Shown piece after piece: positions 5,844 to 6,204 of a stretch of DNA of 6,204 nt. Position numbers and translations under genes: made by a program. Source of the stretch: an uncultured Prevotella sp. (GTDB lineage Bacteria; Bacteroidota; Bacteroidia; Bacteroidales; Bacteroidaceae); contig CAMPYS010000068.1 of assembly GCA_946998295.1 (NCBI GenBank), forward strand, positions 1-6,204. The letters are read 5' to 3'. Within the stretch, counting starts at the first letter, position 1. Each line of letters opens with the position of its first letter. The notes beneath the pieces are model-generated. The model worked only from the letters and a program-made list of their open reading frames with translations. It was not told the origin of the DNA and did no database searches.

Positions 5844-6204
5844 ATGGATAAGTCTCTCAGTAAACACTATATAAAAAAACTTCGTCAAGCGCAAGGACTC
5901 CCACGCATAAGTATAATTTTACCTGTCTTCAATGGAGAAAAATATATCATCAATTGCATTGATAGCATTGTCCAACAGCAATATCAGAATTTCGAAATAA
6001 TCATCATAGATGACGGTTCAACTGATAACAGCATTAATAAAATACAATCAATTGAGGATAAACGAATAACGTTAATAAGTTGTAAGCATAATTTCGTAAG
6101 AAGCTTAAATGTAGGGCTTGCAGTAAGTCGTGGAGAATTCATAGCTAGGATGGATATTGATGATAAGATGCTGCCGAATCGATTAAAAGAGCAGGTATTC
6201 TTTC
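5844..6204 (+). CDS. GT2 glycosyltransferase, N-terminal part (3' end outside window)
   Basis: The first 120 residues of a second glycosyltransferase, open to the window end. After a basic start (residues 1-20) come ISIILPVFNGEKYI at 22-35, DDGSTD at 56-61 and the nucleotide/metal motif MDIDD at 103-107, all typical of GT2. The SLNVGLAVSRGEFIARMD stretch (87-104) is a standard GT2 segment. This enzyme has the ordinary DxD motif, unlike the DxH of the gene before it, so the two are probably not recent duplicates and may add different sugars or act in sequence. The start at 5844 is 45 bases after the previous stop and preceded by an A-rich region. Acceptor unknown: the precursor, a glycan already on it, or a surface polysaccharide are all possible. 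Confidence 0.85.
   Translation, partial: MDKSLSKHYIKKLRQAQGLPRISIILPVFNGEKYIINCIDSIVQQQYQNFEIIIIDDGSTDNSINKIQSIEDKRITLISCKHNFVRSLNVGLAVSRGEFIARMDIDDKMLPNRLKEQVFF

Noticed and set aside
5804..5851. 15-codon open frame before the second glycosyltransferase gene
   Set aside because: It overlaps the next start in another frame and has no recognisable features; such short frames are common by chance.
1..6204. CRISPR arrays, tRNA or rRNA genes, insertion sequences
   Set aside because: No regularly spaced repeats, cloverleaf-like segments, transposase motifs or terminal repeats were seen.

Overview
This is an AT-rich, single-strand gene string. The weak AT-rich translation start regions, a signal peptide with an Ala/Gln junction, and an ABC exporter and double-glycine leader of the Bacteroidales style suggest a member of the Bacteroidales (Bacteroides/Prevotella/Parabacteroides-like). 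No species can be named from the sequence. All six genes point the same way with gaps of 11 to 59 bases, no convincing terminator between them and no stretch over 300 bases without a gene, so they probably form one operon that continues beyond both window ends.

Layout: (1) the 3' part of an ABC exporter (1-1230), with its last transmembrane helices and a complete ATPase domain, resembling the peptidase-containing bacteriocin/peptide exporters; (2) a 546-residue protein (1277-2917) that looks like a B12-binding/radical SAM peptide maturase but lacks the CxxxCxxC cluster motif, so it is best read as a pseudo-radical-SAM protein; (3) a 138-residue secreted peptide precursor (2966-3382) with a 26-residue leader ending in Gly-Gly and a Ser/Thr/Pro-rich core; (4) an exported aspartic protease (3394-4782) with two retropepsin-like lobes, one carrying DTG and the other DSG; (5) a family 2-type glycosyltransferase (4842-5798) with a DxH motif and C-terminal signatures reminiscent of polypeptide GalNAc-transferases; (6) the start of a second GT2 glycosyltransferase (5844 to window end).

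Working model (inference): the precursor is recognised through its leader, perhaps with help from the pseudo-radical-SAM protein, and may be glycosylated in the cytoplasm on its Ser/Thr-rich core or its single Cys. It is then cut after Gly-Gly during ABC export and perhaps trimmed in the periplasm by the aspartic protease. This matches, from memory, the loosely described 'GG-Bacteroidales peptide system' families (GG-leader precursor, pseudo-rSAM, glycosyltransferase). The product is, to my knowledge, not characterised.

Two runs of seven G, rare in DNA this AT-rich, lie in the precursor gene and in the first glycosyltransferase gene. One-base slippage in either would change the product, so they are candidate phase-variation sites. 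A 13-base inverted repeat brackets the precursor gene.
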